Assembly (NCBI GenBank): GCA_024280335.1
Contig: JAJRQI010000008.1
Location: 62,001 to 126,000 of the forward strand
Reading direction: 5' to 3'
DNA length: 64,000 bases
Source of the DNA: Deltaproteobacteria bacterium
Lineage (GTDB): Bacteria; Desulfobacterota; Desulfuromonadia; Desulfuromonadales; Geopsychrobacteraceae
The notes below the pieces were generated by a model. It was not told the origin of the DNA, ran no database searches, and saw only the letters and a list, made by a program, of their open reading frames with translations. Shown here piece after piece: positions 9,395 through 18,817 of this stretch (within the stretch, counting starts at the first letter, position 1; each line of letters begins with the position of its first letter). Position numbers and translations under genes: made by a program.

Positions 9395-12346
9395 TCAGAT
9401 TTTCTGCAACTCCAGCGACAGCTCCCCAAGCTGCTCATTGGCCTGCTGCAGGGCGGTTTCTCCGGCCAGTACCGAGACGGCACTCTGCCCCTGTTGCAGG
9501 TATTTTTTCGCTACCCGCTGCAATGCCTCGGCATCAACGTTGAGCAATTGCCGGCGCATGTTATCGCGCATTTCCCGAGTCAGCCCCTGACGCAGATTGG
9601 CAAATTCATGAGCGCCCATCCCGGCTGGCGAGAGCGGTTTATCCAGATCGCTGAAAATTGTCAGCACCGCCTCTTTCACCGATTCGGCAGAGAACTCCCC
9701 GGCAACCGCCCAATCGATTGCCTGCTGATATACGTCGAGGGTTCGCATAATATGCGGGTCACGGTAGGAGAGCAGCGAAAAGAGTCCAGCTTCAGAGCTG
9801 TAGCTGGCTAAACCGCCGTAAGCACCACCTTTTTCGCGGATTTCTCGATGCAGAAATTCGGCCCGCAGCAACTTTGCCAGCACCGTCAGTGCCGCGCTGT
9901 CGGGGTGACGGTAGGGAACCGTGCGGAAGACTTGAGTGACATAGTTGACCGGGATCGACCAGATCCAGCCCTGCCGTTTCGGCTGCGGGATGAAATCCTG
10001 CTCGTCAGCTTGCACCGCCGACGCTTGCTCCGGCAGCGCAGCGAGCAAGGCTTCAAGCGGTGTCTCGAAAGCGGCAAAGTTCTGCGCTTCGACGCTCACC
10101 GCAACCTGAAGCTGCGAGCGGCAGAACAACTTTCCGGCGATCTGCTGCAACCGCTCGGCGGTTCCCTGCAACTCTTCCGACGTTTTTTCGGCCAACCGCC
10201 GGATCAGCGCCAATTGCGCCAACCCGCCCCACTCTTCCCGGCGCTTGGCGGCCGCCGACAGGCAGGCCGCCGCAGTCCGTGCCGCGTAGGTATGACCCGA
10301 TTGCGGGACCGAGTTTTCCAGCGACACCTTGAGCTGATTCAGAACCCTGTGAATGCGTTGCAGATCGCTGAAATCGGGGCTGAGAAGGAAATCGCGCAGC
10401 AAACCGAACAGGGCTTCGCTGTTACGCACCAATGCCTTGCCCTTCAATTCGAAACTGGCGCTGAAGACATCCAGCTGTTCCGGATCATCCTGCAGCGAGG
10501 TCCGCGCCGAGATTCCGCCGGTCAGCGCTTCCATCTTCTGCGCCATCTGCAGATAGTCGCAGCCGCCGGCACCGACCTGAGTCAGCAAACTGCTGAAAAT
10601 CGGCAGATAAGTCAATTGCTCCTCAGTAAAACCCTCGAGACCCAAATTCAAGCTGACCACCCCGATACCGTTGGTCGGTTGATCGAACCAGTAGCTCGGC
10701 ACCCCCTGCATGGCTTTCTGAACAACGGCGACCGGTCGTTCCTGCGGCTCGATATCGGTCAATTCAAGGGTCGGCAAACAGGAGAGATCCTCTTCCGCTT
10801 CCTGGGTATTTTTCAACGCCACCGCTTGCTCGACCAACTGCTGCTGTTCAGCAACACTGAGCTGCTGCTGGATTTTATCCAGCTCGGCCCGCACCTGGGC
10901 CTGCTGCTGCGGCCCCAGCTCGGTGTCCGGCTGCAACAGCAACCTGACCCGGTGCGGATTATCGAGCAGCCGTTTGCGGATCAGTTTTTCAAAGAAGGGC
11001 CCGGCCGCCAGTTCCTGCCGCAAGCGCTGCAGATTTTCATCAAAATTGAGCGCGGCTAGCGGGTCGCCGTCATGAATCCAGGGACCGAGCAGGCGCATCA
11101 ACAACAGCAACGAATAGGGATAGCTGTCGCCGGTGACTTCCCGGTTGGCAAATTCCATCCGATGGATGGCGCCCTCAATCCGCTCCGGGGAGAAACCCTC
11201 GGTCGCCACTTGTTCGAGGGTTGCAAGAACCAGTTTTTCGATCGCCGCAACCTGCTGTGGATCGGTTCCCTGCAGTCCGGCAGCAAAATAGGTGCTGCGA
11301 TTGTCGTCGTGATAACCGACCCCGGGGGCCAGGTTGTCACCCAACTGGGAGTCGAGCAGCGCCTTATACAGCGGCGCCGCCGGGTTACCGAGCAGCAGGG
11401 TCGACAGCAGCGACATTGCCAGCCGCTCAAAACTGTCATTGATATCACCGGCCAACCAGGCCAGCAGTACCATCGAACGCTTTTCCAGCGGTTCTCCAGC
11501 ATCCAGAGGATAGTGCTCCGCAACCTGCTTCGGGGCGGCAAGTGGCTGTTCGGCGGGCACTTCGCTGTCAAGTTCCAGCCGCTCGAAATGTTGGAGAACG
11601 CGATCTTCAACCGTTGCCAGCAGTTCCGGCAGATCAAGATTCCCTGAACTGAAAAACCAGGAATTACTCGGGTGATAGAAACGGGCGTGAAAGTCACGCA
11701 GCTGCTGCCAGCTCAAGGCCGGGATATCAGCCGGTTCGCCACCGGAATTGTGCCGATAGGTGGTGGTCGGATAGAGGTGCCGTTCGGTCCGCCGGGAGAG
11801 CAGTGAAGAGGGATCGGACATGGCGCCCTTCATTTCATTGTAGACCACCCCCTTGTATTCCAGCGGCGACTGGGGATTCTCCATTTCGGCAAATTCGAGC
11901 CGGTGCCCTTCCTGGCTGAAATCGCGTTCGGTCAAGCGGGGAAAAAAAGCCGCATCCAGATAGATTTCGAGCAGATTACCGAAATCCTTGCGGTTCATAC
12001 TGGAAAACGGATAGAGGGTCCAATCGCTGGCAGTCATGGCATTCATAAAGCTGTTCAGGCTGCGCTTGAGCATTGAGAAGAAAGGATCGCGCACCGGAAA
12101 ACGTTGCGATCCACAGAGAGCGGTGTGCTCAAGGATATGCGCGACCCCGGTGGAATCGTCCGGTGGGGTGCGAAAGCCGACCGCAAACAGGTGATCGTCA
12201 TCATCCCGCTGCAGATGCATGAAGCGCGCACCGGTCGCCTGATGGATCAAGCGGATCATAGTGGCATTATTGCTCGGCAGCGAGTCGATTCGTTCAACCA
12301 GAAAACCGGACAGGAGCTGTCCGGGCGTGATTTCCAGAGTGGTCAT
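9395..12346 (-). CDS. M16C zinc metallopeptidase (presequence-protease type)
   Basis: Large cytoplasmic insulinase-family peptidase of 983 residues, the length of PreP/CYM1-type single-chain M16C enzymes with two M16 halves. The inverted zinc motif HxxEH is at residues 70-74 (HILEH), and a downstream glutamate is expected in the segment near EMENPQSPLEYKG. Members of this family degrade peptides inside a closed chamber. No signal peptide is visible. The gene is read alone, downstream of the sulfite reductase terminator. Its physiological substrate cannot be inferred from this context. Confidence 0.9.
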   Translation of the reverse strand: MTTLEITPGQLLSGFLVERIDSLPSNNATMIRLIHQATGARFMHLQRDDDDHLFAVGFRTPPDDSTGVAHILEHTALCGSQRFPVRDPFFSMLKRSLNSFMNAMTASDWTLYPFSSMNRKDFGNLLEIYLDAAFFPRLTERDFSQEGHRLEFAEMENPQSPLEYKGVVYNEMKGAMSDPSSLLSRRTERHLYPTTTYRHNSGGEPADIPALSWQQLRDFHARFYHPSNSWFFSSGNLDLPELLATVEDRVLQHFERLELDSEVPAEQPLAAPKQVAEHYPLDAGEPLEKRSMVLLAWLAGDINDSFERLAMSLLSTLLLGNPAAPLYKALLDSQLGDNLAPGVGYHDDNRSTYFAAGLQGTDPQQVAAIEKLVLATLEQVATEGFSPERIEGAIHRMEFANREVTGDSYPYSLLLLMRLLGPWIHDGDPLAALNFDENLQRLRQELAAGPFFEKLIRKRLLDNPHRVRLLLQPDTELGPQQQAQVRAELDKIQQQLSVAEQQQLVEQAVALKNTQEAEEDLSCLPTLELTDIEPQERPVAVVQKAMQGVPSYWFDQPTNGIGVVSLNLGLEGFTEEQLTYLPIFSSLLTQVGAGGCDYLQMAQKMEALTGGISARTSLQDDPEQLDVFSASFELKGKALVRNSEALFGLLRDFLLSPDFSDLQRIHRVLNQLKVSLENSVPQSGHTYAARTAAACLSAAAKRREEWGGLAQLALIRRLAEKTSEELQGTAERLQQIAGKLFCRSQLQVAVSVEAQNFAAFETPLEALLAALPEQASAVQADEQDFIPQPKRQGWIWSIPVNYVTQVFRTVPYRHPDSAALTVLAKLLRAEFLHREIREKGGAYGGLASYSSEAGLFSLLSYRDPHIMRTLDVYQQAIDWAVAGEFSAESVKEAVLTIFSDLDKPLSPAGMGAHEFANLRQGLTREMRDNMRRQLLNVDAEALQRVAKKYLQQGQSAVSVLAGETALQQANEQLGELSLELQKI

Positions 12347-12553
12347 GATTGTCCTTGTCGAAGTGATATAAAAAGAGATAACTGCTGTTATGAGTCAATC
12401 TTAGCCGATAGCCGTCGGCTTGGCCAGCGACAGATCATGTCCAGCGGATATCAGGGCAGGAAATTTCGGCAAATACGGAGGCCGGCAACGAATGAATGAT
12501 TCTGGAACAGGGGGGGGGCGCCGATTGACGGGAGATTGCAGCGGAAGCGTCGC

Positions 12554-12588
12554 GACAAAAAAGGGGCGCAACGGCCCCTTTTTTTGTC
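12554..12588 (-). terminator. Intrinsic terminator after sulfite reductase
   Basis: The palindrome GACAAAAAAGGGGC - GCAACG - GCCCCTTTTTTTGTC gives a GC stem flanked by A and T runs on both strands. It lies 24 bp after the stop of the minus-strand sulfite reductase gene and should end that transcript. By symmetry it could work in both directions. Confidence 0.85.
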
Positions 12589-12611
12589 ACGGTAATTTGT
12601 ACAACGGCGCG

Positions 12612-13913
12612 TTACAGTTCTGCATCAAGCGCAGCGAGCAATTCCGCTTCGGTCAGCCGCTCGGCAACCCGTTCGCCCAGGGCTTCACCGGTGCGGCGGT
12701 AGAGATCGAAGCGCGGGGTACGTTGCCCGTCTTCCCCTTTAACGCTTTTGCTGGCAAGAACACCAAGCTCGGCAACCTGCGGCTGGGCGCAGGAGTTGCT
12801 GCAGCCGGAAATCGCCAAACTGCGGCCGTTGAGCTTGTCAGCATAGCGCTGTTGGAACTGTTCCGCCAACTCGCGGGTCGCGGCCAGTCCCATGCGACAT
12901 TCCTGACTGCCGGGGCAGACCCGCAAGACCGCAAACGGCTGATCCAGACCGCTGAAACCGACCTCTGAAAGGGCTGCGATCAATTGCTGGCGGCACTGCT
13001 GATCGGCCGGCAACATGGCCAGATTCTGATCGGCGGTGACCAACAGGTAATCGACGCCCACCGCTTCGGCAGCAGCGGCGAGTTTGCCGAGTAGTTGCGC
13101 TTTCAACTCCCCGGCAAAGGTCGGAACCACCAACTTCAATGCCGCCGCATCACCGGAGACCGGCAGCAGAGCTTTGTCGAACGCATCGCTAAACTGCACC
13201 GGCTCTGCCTTGGCCAGCTCCTCGGCCAGCAGTCGGCGGAATTCGTCCTCGCCCCGGGTAGCGATCAGCGACTTCAAGCGCTTCGGCGGCTGCACATTGT
13301 CCCGGTAGACGCGTACGATCGATTCGGCTAACGGCAACAGTTCACTCTCGGCCACCCGCCGCCGATACAGGATTGCCGCCTGCGGCGCCCGTCCAAGACC
13401 ACCACCGGTCCAGACATCATAAAAAGCCTTGCCCTCTTCCTGATCGACGTAGACAAACGCCAGATCCTGAATCAGATGCCGACTGCCATCATAATCGGCC
13501 TCTACGGCAATCTTGAATTTTTTCGGCAAGCCCTCAAAGTGCGGATTGCCGCTGAAATGCAGCAGCAGCTTCCGCCCCAGCACCTGGGTAAACTGGAACC
13601 CCCGGCCGAAACCGGTGCTGGTGGAAATCCCACGCACGGCGCCGCCGCAGGCTCCGCGCGAGAAGAGTCCGACCGCCGCCATCCGGCGCTGTATCTGCGG
13701 CAGCTGGTCAAATTCCAGATCGTGAAATTCGATACTGCCGCGGGTACTCAGATGCAAAGTGCCGCTGCCGTACTCTTGCCCCAGTCGGGCCAGAACCGCA
13801 GCCTGTGCCACCGACAGTAAACCGCTCGCCAATTTAACCCGCATCATCAACTGCCCAGCCTCGTTCTGATTGTAGAGTCCCTCAATCCGCAGTGCTTTAA
13901 AATCGATTTTCAT
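12612..13913 (-). CDS. Ferredoxin-type nitrite/sulfite reductase (assimilatory sulfite reductase)
   Basis: Siroheme and [4Fe-4S] enzyme of 433 residues that probably reduces sulfite to sulfide with six electrons. Two ferredoxin-like half-domains and siroheme-binding basic segments (LHLSTRGSIEFHDL; RGACGGAVRG) are visible. The four cluster cysteines are in CPGSQEC and SGCSNSC, the last being the cysteine that also bridges siroheme. It is shorter than CysI (about 570). Divergent from the DUF2061-cysH-cysD-cysNC series, which supplies APS/PAPS and sulfite, so assimilatory sulfite reduction is favoured over nitrite reduction. That choice is inference from context. Confidence 0.85.
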   Translation of the reverse strand: MKIDFKALRIEGLYNQNEAGQLMMRVKLASGLLSVAQAAVLARLGQEYGSGTLHLSTRGSIEFHDLEFDQLPQIQRRMAAVGLFSRGACGGAVRGISTSTGFGRGFQFTQVLGRKLLLHFSGNPHFEGLPKKFKIAVEADYDGSRHLIQDLAFVYVDQEEGKAFYDVWTGGGLGRAPQAAILYRRRVAESELLPLAESIVRVYRDNVQPPKRLKSLIATRGEDEFRRLLAEELAKAEPVQFSDAFDKALLPVSGDAAALKLVVPTFAGELKAQLLGKLAAAAEAVGVDYLLVTADQNLAMLPADQQCRQQLIAALSEVGFSGLDQPFAVLRVCPGSQECRMGLAATRELAEQFQQRYADKLNGRSLAISGCSNSCAQPQVAELGVLASKSVKGEDGQRTPRFDLYRRTGEALGERVAERLTEAELLAALDAEL

Positions 13914-14099
13914 GTTCTTTTCTGACTCCTTATTTCACCTTCCAGGACGATCTAACGTAACAATGAGCGCCATAAAAGCATTTTCCCACCGAGCAAGTCA
14001 ACTTCTTTATCTGTGGATATATATCTACCTAACAGTTTGTTTTTAAATGATTTAAGTGTATTCACAAGTGGTTTAACGTTGTTTGCACTGAATTTTTTC

Positions 14100-14126
14100 T
14101 TGACTGATTACATCAAGAAATATAAC
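14100..14126 (+). promoter_or_regulatory. Possible sigma-70 promoter of the sulfate-assimilation genes
   Basis: TTGACT and TATAAC are separated by 15 bp in the AT-rich divergent region between the sulfite reductase and DUF2061 genes. The spacing is short, so this is a weak call. The rest of the 250-bp intergenic region shows several AT-rich half-palindromes but no operator I can name. Confidence 0.3.
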
Positions 14127-14179
14127 CTTTCTGAAATTATTACACCACAAACTAACCGATATTCACAGTGAGCAACAAT

Positions 14180-14404
14180 ATGGATTCAAATAGACGCAGC
14201 TTGGTCAAAGCCCTCTCATGGCGCCTGCTGGCAACGGTGATCACCACTGCTATCGTCTTTCTCATGACCGGCAAAGGTGAGTTCGCCGCAAAGATCGGGC
14301 TTGCCGATACCTGTATTAAATTCTTTATCTACTTCGGCCACGAACGTCTCTGGAACCGCATCCCCTACGGCCGCAAAAAGCGGGAACCGGAATATCAAAT
14401 CTGA
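14180..14404 (+). CDS. DUF2061 family membrane protein
   Basis: Small inner-membrane protein of 74 residues with two hydrophobic segments (about residues 10-30 and 40-56) and a conserved basic C-terminus. The pattern SLVKALSWRLLATVITT near the start and FFIYFGHERLWNRI near the end is characteristic of the DUF2061 family. I choose the ATG at 14180, preceded by AGTGAG; a GTG at 14168 is possible. The family is often found beside sulfate-assimilation genes, as here ahead of cysH, cysD and cysNC. The biochemical role is unknown; sulfate or sulfite handling is only suggested by neighbourhood. Confidence 0.8.
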   Translation: MDSNRRSLVKALSWRLLATVITTAIVFLMTGKGEFAAKIGLADTCIKFFIYFGHERLWNRIPYGRKKREPEYQI

Positions 14405-14570
14405 TGCATTCGCAAAAAAGAATCAGATGGCTAAGCAAAAATTTCGCTCCACAAGGCGTAGTGATTTCTCGGGGGCGAAGGCCTACATATTGTAGGTCGA
14501 GATCCTGAAAAAACGCTGCAACGCAGTCGGGCGGACTTTTTGCGACGCCATCAGATCTAGGAGCTTAACG

Positions 14571-15284
14571 ATGAACTTGGCAATGAATACTGCTGCACCA
14601 TTTACACGGCTGAACGGCGCCACCGAACCGCTGGAGATCCTGCAAAAAGGACTGGCACTTATCGATGGCCCGGTCGCCCTGGCCAGTTCCTTCAGTATCG
14701 AGGATATCGTACTGATCGACCTGCTGCAGCAGGTCGATCGCAAGGTACAGATTTTTGCCATCGATACCGGCCGGCTCAACGAGGAGACCCTGGAGATCGC
14801 CGAAACCATCCGCCTGCGGTACGACATCGAAATCGACTGGTATTTCCCCGAGCATGCGGCAGTAGAACGGCTGGAACGTACAAAGGGGCTATTCTCCTTC
14901 CGGCAGTCGCTGGAGAACCGCCAGCAATGCTGTCACATTCGCAAAGTGGACCCTCTGTAGCGCGCCCTGAAAGGTCTGGCGGGTTGGATTACCGGCCAGC
15001 GCCGAGAGCAGGCGGCGACTCGAGGCAACCTGTTACCGATCGAAATCGATCAAGCCAACGGCAACATCATCAAGTTGAATCCACTGACCTGCTGGAGCGA
15101 GGAACAGACCAAGGCTTACGTGAAAGAACAGCGACTGCCGATCAACCGCTTGCATGCCATGGGCTACCCCTCGATCGGTTGCGCCCCTTGCAGTCGTGCA
15201 GTGCCGCCGGGGGAAGATCCCCGCGCCGGACGCTGGTGGTGGGAACATCCAGAGCACAAAGAATGCGGGTTACATAAACGGTAA
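14571..15284 (+). pseudogene. cysH: APS/PAPS reductase CysH interrupted by an in-frame amber codon
   Basis: The full-length reading frame (238 codons) encodes a CysH-like reductase but has TAG at codon 130 (14958-14960), right after CCHIRKVDPL, where relatives carry a basic or polar residue before RAL. Translation continues in the same frame with no other defect. The second half has the cluster and catalytic motifs CAPC and ECGLH, which together with the first-half CC indicate the [4Fe-4S] APS-reductase type. The start follows AGGAGC. The gene sits ahead of cysD and cysNC. The stop may be a recent nonsense mutation, a sequence error or a read-through site. A UGA-selenocysteine explanation does not apply to UAG, and no suppressor tRNA is seen in this window. 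Confidence 0.85.
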
Positions 15285-15470
15285 ATCCGCCGTAGCGGCG
15301 ATCCGCTATATCCGTCGTAGCGGCGATCCGCTATATCCGTCGTAGGGGCGATCCGCTATATCCGTCGTAGGGGCGATCCGCTATATCCGTCGTAGGGGCG
15401 ATCCGCTGGATCGCCCGCCGCAACCGTCAACGAAATCGAAACAAGGGCGACCCACCGGGTCGCCCCTACA
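15285..15470. repeat. Tandem 25-bp repeats plus palindromic GTAGGGGCGA repeat
   Basis: Five units with a strict 25-bp period begin with CGTAGSGGCGATCCGCTATA at 15291, 15316, 15341, 15366 and 15391; the last then changes to a palindromic end (GATCCGCTGGATCGCCC). A closing GGGCGACCCACCGGGTCGCCCCTAC stem lies at 15445-15469. Units 1 and 2 have CGTAGCGG, the others CGTAGGGG. It separates cysH from cysD and has no spacer variety, so it is not a CRISPR array. It resembles slippage expansion of the dispersed palindromic repeat. Confidence 0.85.
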
Positions 15471-15494
15471 GACCATCCATTAAAGGACATCCAC

Positions 15495-16400
15495 ATGAGC
15501 ACACACCTGACCCATTTACGTCAACTGGAGGCGGAGAGTATCCACATCCTCCGCGAAGTGGTCGCCGAGTTCGAAAACCCGGTGATGCTCTATTCGGTCG
15601 GCAAGGATTCAGCGGTGATGCTGCATCTGGCCCGCAAGGCTTTTTACCCGGCCAAGCCGCCATTTCCACTGCTGCATGTCGATACCACCTGGAAGTTTCA
15701 CGAGATGATCGAATTTCGTGATCGGATCGTAAAGGAGTACGGCTTTGAACTGCTGGTGCATATCAACGAAGATGGCGTCCGACAAGGGATCGGACCCTTC
15801 AGTCATGGCAGCGCGGTGCATACCGACGTGATGAAGACCGAAGGATTGAAACAGGCTCTGGACAAATACAAGTTTGATGCAGCTTTCGGCGGCGCCCGCC
15901 GCGATGAGGAAAAATCGCGCGCCAAGGAACGGATCTTCTCCTTCCGCAGCGCCAGTCATCGTTGGGAACCGAAGAGTCAACGACCGGAACTCTGGAATAT
16001 CTATAATACCAAGGTCCATCAGGGGGAGAGCATCCGCACCTTTCCGCTGTCAAACTGGACCGAACTGGATATCTGGCAGTACATCTATCTGGAAGAGATT
16101 CCGATTGTGCCGCTCTATTTCTCTAAACCGCGGCCGGTGGTCGAGCGGGACGGCATGCTGATCATGGTCGACGATGAACGGCTGGAGCTGCAACCGGGTG
16201 AAAAGATCGAGATAAAATCGGTCCGCTTTCGGACCCTCGGTTGCTACCCGCTGACCGGCGCGGTTGAATCGACCGCCGCCACCCTGCCGGAGATCATCCA
16301 GGAGATGCTGTTGACCCGCACTTCAGAACGGCAGGGGCGAGCCATCGATCATGATTCATCCGGTTCGATGGAGAAGAAGAAGCAAGAGGGGTATTTCTAA
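15495..16400 (+). CDS. cysD: Sulfate adenylyltransferase subunit 2, CysD
   Basis: Catalytic subunit of ATP sulfurylase: sulfate plus ATP gives APS and pyrophosphate, driven by GTP hydrolysis in CysN. The 301 residues are the usual length. The PP-loop is seen in [20 protein letters not shown] (about residues 32-51), and conserved CysD segments [16 protein letters not shown] and [11 protein letters not shown] follow. Start ATG at 15495 follows AAGGA. Its stop codon overlaps the start of cysNC by one base, showing translational coupling and a common complex. Confidence 0.97.
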   Translation: MSTHLTHLRQLEAESIHILREVVAEFENPVMLYSVGKDSAVMLHLARKAFYPAKPPFPLLHVDTTWKFHEMIEFRDRIVKEYGFELLVHINEDGVRQGIGPFSHGSAVHTDVMKTEGLKQALDKYKFDAAFGGARRDEEKSRAKERIFSFRSASHRWEPKSQRPELWNIYNTKVHQGESIRTFPLSNWTELDIWQYIYLEEIPIVPLYFSKPRPVVERDGMLIMVDDERLELQPGEKIEIKSVRFRTLGCYPLTGAVESTAATLPEIIQEMLLTRTSERQGRAIDHDSSGSMEKKKQEGYF

Positions 16401-18313
16401 TGGCACATCAATCTGACTTGATCGCAGAAGATATCCACGCCTACCTGAAACAGCAGGAGGAGAAATCGCTGCTGCGCTTTATCACCTGCGGCAGCGTCGA
16501 TGACGGCAAAAGCACCCTGATCGGCCGGCTGCTGTGGGATTCGAAGATGATCTTCGAGGACCAGTTGGCGGCGCTGGAGAGCGACAGCAAAAAGTGCGGC
16601 ACCCAGGGGGAAAAGATCGATTACGCGCTGCTGCTCGACGGCCTGCAGGCGGAGCGGGAGCAGGGGATCACCATCGATGTCGCTTATCGCTTCTTCTCCA
16701 CCGACAAACGCAAATTCATCGTTGCCGACACTCCCGGCCACGAACAGTACACCCGCAACATGGTGACCGGTGCCTCCAGCGCGCAAGTGGCGATCATCCT
16801 GATCGATGCCCGCAAAGGGGTGCTGACGCAGACCCGGCGACACAGCTACCTGACTTCGCTGGTCGGTATCCGCCATGTCGTGCTGGCAATCAACAAGATG
16901 GATCTGGTCGACTACAGCCGGAAACAATTTGAAACGATCCGCGACGAATACGGCGAGTTTGCCGAAGAATTGGGTTTTGCGTCGATCACGGCGATTCCGA
17001 TTTCGGCGCTTGAAGGGGACAATATCCTGCAACCGAGCCTCAATACCGAATGGTATCAGGGTCCGACACTGATGAAATATCTGGAGACGGTCGAGATTAC
17101 TGACAACGCCGCCCAGCAACCGTTTCGCATGCGCGTGCAGTGGGTCAACCGCCCCAACCTTGATTTTCGCGGGTTCTGCGGCACCATTGCCGCCGGCAAA
17201 ATCAGGCCTGGCGATGAGATTGTCATCAGCGCCTCCGGAAAAACCAGTAAAGTAGCACGAATCGTCACCTTCGATGGTGACCTGCCGCTGGCGATTGCCG
17301 GGCAGGCGGTGACCCTGACCCTGGAGGATGAAATCGATATCAGCCGCGGCGATCTGCTGGCAACGACAGAATCGATGCCGCACCAGATCGATCGGTTCGC
17401 CGCGAAGCTGGTCTGGATGCATGAAGACACCCTGCTGCCGGGCCGCAGCTACCTGCTCAAGGCCGGTTCGGCGACTACTCCGGCGCAGGTCAGCGAACTG
17501 CAGTACCGGGTCAATGTCAACAATCTGCAACAGGAATCGGCCAAAACCTTGCAACTGAACGAAGTCGGCTTTTGCAACATCAGCGTCAACTCCGAGATCG
17601 GCTTTGATCGCTATCAGACCAGCCCGGGGACCGGCAGCTTCATCCTGATCGACCGCTTGAGTCATGCCACGGTCGCTGCCGGGATGATTGAAGCACCGCT
17701 GCAACGCGCCACCGACAGCCACTGGCAATCGCTGGATATCGACAAGCAGGCGCGCGCGGCCTTAAAACGTCAGGTACCGAAACTGCTCTGGCTGACCGGC
17801 CTGCCGGGAGCCGGGAAGTCGACGGTTGCCAATCTGGTGGAGAAGAAGCTGCATTCGCTCGGCAAACATACTTATATTCTTGACGGTGATAACCTGCGTC
17901 ACAATCTGAACCGCGATCTCGGTTACGAGGACACCGATCAGGTCGAACATATCCGCCGGATTGCCGAGGTGGCCAACATCCTGATTGAAGCGGGGATTAT
18001 CGTCATCGCCCCGGTGATCTCCCCGTTTCGCAATGAACGGCAAACGGTACGGGAGATTTTTGAAGAGGGTGAATTTGTCGAAATCTATCTCGACACACCG
18101 TTAGAGATCTGCGAGCAGCGCGACACCACCGGGGCCTACCAGAAGGTTCGTTCCGGGGAATTGAGCCACATCGCCGGAATTGACGCAGCTTATGAACCGC
18201 CCCAAAATGCCGAATACCGCTTTGATGGCAGCCGGTCTTCGGCAGAAGAGATTGCGGTCAAGATCGTTAAAGAGCTGTTTGAAGATAGTCAACAACCGGA
18301 ATGGGAGATTTAA
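16400..18313 (+). CDS. cysNC: Bifunctional sulfate adenylyltransferase subunit 1 / APS kinase, CysNC
   Basis: Fusion protein of 637 residues. The N-terminal part is a CysN GTPase of elongation-factor type with G1 GSVDDGKST, G3 DTPGHEQYTRN and G4 NKMD, followed by beta-barrel domains. From about residue 460 an APS kinase (CysC) domain begins with P-loop GLPGAGKST and continues with DGDNLRHNLNRDLGY. It therefore can make PAPS as well as APS. Coupled to cysD by TAATG. The adjacent reductase cysH is broken, so how sulfite is formed in this strain is an open question. Confidence 0.96.
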   Translation: MAHQSDLIAEDIHAYLKQQEEKSLLRFITCGSVDDGKSTLIGRLLWDSKMIFEDQLAALESDSKKCGTQGEKIDYALLLDGLQAEREQGITIDVAYRFFSTDKRKFIVADTPGHEQYTRNMVTGASSAQVAIILIDARKGVLTQTRRHSYLTSLVGIRHVVLAINKMDLVDYSRKQFETIRDEYGEFAEELGFASITAIPISALEGDNILQPSLNTEWYQGPTLMKYLETVEITDNAAQQPFRMRVQWVNRPNLDFRGFCGTIAAGKIRPGDEIVISASGKTSKVARIVTFDGDLPLAIAGQAVTLTLEDEIDISRGDLLATTESMPHQIDRFAAKLVWMHEDTLLPGRSYLLKAGSATTPAQVSELQYRVNVNNLQQESAKTLQLNEVGFCNISVNSEIGFDRYQTSPGTGSFILIDRLSHATVAAGMIEAPLQRATDSHWQSLDIDKQARAALKRQVPKLLWLTGLPGAGKSTVANLVEKKLHSLGKHTYILDGDNLRHNLNRDLGYEDTDQVEHIRRIAEVANILIEAGIIVIAPVISPFRNERQTVREIFEEGEFVEIYLDTPLEICEQRDTTGAYQKVRSGELSHIAGIDAAYEPPQNAEYRFDGSRSSAEEIAVKIVKELFEDSQQPEWEI

Positions 18314-18374
18314 GCAATATTTACGACAAAAAAGATTGATTTTCCATTTTCTCCATGGTACTTATTTCGTCCGT

Positions 18375-18451
18375 CGGAGCGTAGCGCAGCCTGGTAGCGC
18401 GCTTGGTTTGGGACCAAGATGTCGGAGGTTCGAATCCTCTCGCTCCGACCA
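18375..18451 (+). tRNA. tRNA-Pro (anticodon TGG)
   Basis: A 77-nt cloverleaf including an encoded CCA. The acceptor stem is CGGAGCG/CGCTCCG, the anticodon stem-loop is CTTGG-TTTGGGA-CCAAG with anticodon TGG, and the T arm contains GGTTCGAATCC. Pro tRNAs typically start with C1, as here. It is followed directly by an intrinsic terminator and then by an accessory region with a P4-type integrase. Confidence 0.96.
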
Positions 18452-18461
18452 TTTAAAAAAT

Positions 18462-18497
18462 AAGCACTTAGCCAAAACTGGTTAGGTGCTTTTTTTG
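18462..18497 (+). terminator. Intrinsic terminator of tRNA-Pro
   Basis: AAGCAC-TTAGCCA-AAAC-TGGTTAG-GTGCTT followed by a run of seven Ts. The stem is long and uninterrupted except for wobble pairs. A very similar terminator (TTAGCCA..TGGTTAG core) follows the tRNA-Leu gene at 25592. Confidence 0.92.
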
Positions 18498-18817
18498 TAC
18501 CTCCGGGAATTGTCCGGTCCATTTGCTTTGTTGAAATGCCTCCGGGGAGTCCTTCCTGGTTGTCCTTTTTGAGGTCTCTATTGGGTCCGGTCCGGGGAGA
18601 TGGTTCCGGGACGTGTCCTGTCCAAAGGGCCTTCTGGGACAATTGTGCAGGGGACTTTCCTCTGTCGGGGGAATTTACACTCCGAGGTCCGCTCTCTGGA
18701 ACATCTGTAAGCTCTAGAAATCACGGCAGTTAAATGCGTGGCATAACTTGTGCAAAATGGTGCTGAAGGGTGACATTTATGATTGCCTATAATTATTTGT
18801 AGCCGGAGGAGGAACGT
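18498..18817 (+). other. Non-coding stretch before the PEP-CTERM gene
   Basis: No convincing gene. The first 200 bases are G/T-rich with repeated TCC-GGG words and look like degraded or foreign DNA. A possible sigma-54 promoter is at 18740-18755, and a good Shine-Dalgarno GGAGGAGG precedes the start at 18818. Confidence 0.5.
18740..18755 (+). promoter_or_regulatory. Possible sigma-54 promoter of the PEP-CTERM gene
   Basis: TGGCATAACTTGTGCA keeps the invariant GG and GC at 10-bp spacing but has G for T at the start of the -12 TTGC. It is 62 bp before the start codon. PEP-CTERM genes in other Gram-negative bacteria are reported to use sigma-54 with the PrsK/PrsR pair (family knowledge); none of those regulators is in this window. 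Confidence 0.4.

Noticed and set aside
14958-14960. UAG in cysH as a pyrrolysine codon
   Set aside because: No pyl genes or amber-suppressor tRNA in the window, and the position is not a known pyrrolysine site. Kept only as a minor alternative to mutation or error.
15291-15415. Possible CRISPR array
   Set aside because: The units are directly contiguous with a 25-bp period and no variable spacers; no cas genes are present.
16397-17728. Long minus-strand open frame opposite cysNC
   Set aside because: A codon-bias shadow of cysNC. The same holds for the long antisense frames opposite the M16 peptidase, the porin and the OYE-type gene.
18310-18642. Minus-strand open frame of 110 codons
   Set aside because: It runs antisense through tRNA-Pro and its terminator; no family or ribosome-binding site.
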